A stretch of DNA of 5,701 nt, from the NCBI RefSeq assembly GCF_000721935.1, contig NZ_KL585426.1:68773-74473 (forward strand), in the 5' to 3' direction. Shown in pieces: positions 5,638-5,701 of this stretch. This DNA is from Streptomyces sp. NRRL WC-3549 (GTDB lineage Bacteria; Actinomycetota; Actinomycetes; Streptomycetales; Streptomycetaceae). The notes below the pieces were generated by a model that saw nothing but the letters and a program-made list of their open reading frames with translations, was not told the DNA's origin and ran no database searches. The translations under genes and the position numbers were made by a program. Numbering within the stretch: the first letter of the stretch is position 1; each line of letters opens with the position of its first letter.

Positions 5638-5677
5638 CCGGCCCGGCCCGGGCCCGGTGGGCCCTCGGCCGGGCCGG
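5638..5677 (+). terminator. Nested GC-rich hairpin, probable terminator of the right operon
   Basis: CCGGCCCGGCC (5638-5648) pairs perfectly with GGCCGGGCCGG (5667-5677). Inside it GGGCCC (5650-5655) pairs with GGGCCC (5659-5664) around a 3-nt GGT loop, giving an almost continuous 17-bp stem. It begins 45 nt after the stop at 5592. No T-run follows, which is usual for high-GC actinomycete terminators, so the role is inferred from strength and position. Confidence 0.5.
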
Positions 5678-5701
5678 GCACGGGCGGCCGAACGGGGACG
5701 G

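Overview
The window is GC-rich DNA with strong G/C bias at codon third positions, GTG starts and GGAGG-type ribosome binding sites, as in Streptomyces or a close actinomycete relative. It holds two divergent transcription units around a 210-bp intergenic region (3956-4165).

The left unit lies on the minus strand, read from 3955 down to position 1. It encodes two tandem leucine-rich-repeat-like STM4015-family paralogues, then an ATP-grasp-like STM4014-family protein, then the first 252 codons of an STM4013/SEN3800-family sulfatase-like hydrolase that runs off the left edge. The genes are packed for translational coupling: a 7-nt gap, then two overlaps of exactly 20 nt each. This is the core of a conserved bacterial cluster named after Salmonella loci STM4011-STM4015. 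Its biochemical role is, to my knowledge, not described. The two radical-SAM partners (STM4012, STM4011) would be expected just beyond the left edge. An ATP-grasp ligase, an alkaline-phosphatase-superfamily hydrolase, LRR-like proteins and (predicted) radical-SAM enzymes together suggest a modification or small-molecule pathway. That is inference.

The right unit lies on the plus strand and encodes a 108-aa protein of unknown function with cupin-like His/Glu motifs, then a 333-aa DUF6745-type protein. A strong nested GC hairpin follows and probably acts as a terminator.

The intergenic region is the most interesting non-coding part. Each direction has a TTGTCA element followed 11 nt later by a TA-type -10 box. 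This closely resembles the RecA-independent DNA-damage promoter of actinobacteria (TTGTCRGTG-N8-TAnnnT, activated by PafBC). The left-going copy overlaps one arm of a 40-bp near-perfect palindrome, and a second perfect hairpin sits just upstream of the right-going copy. If real, the two units share one stress-responsive control region.
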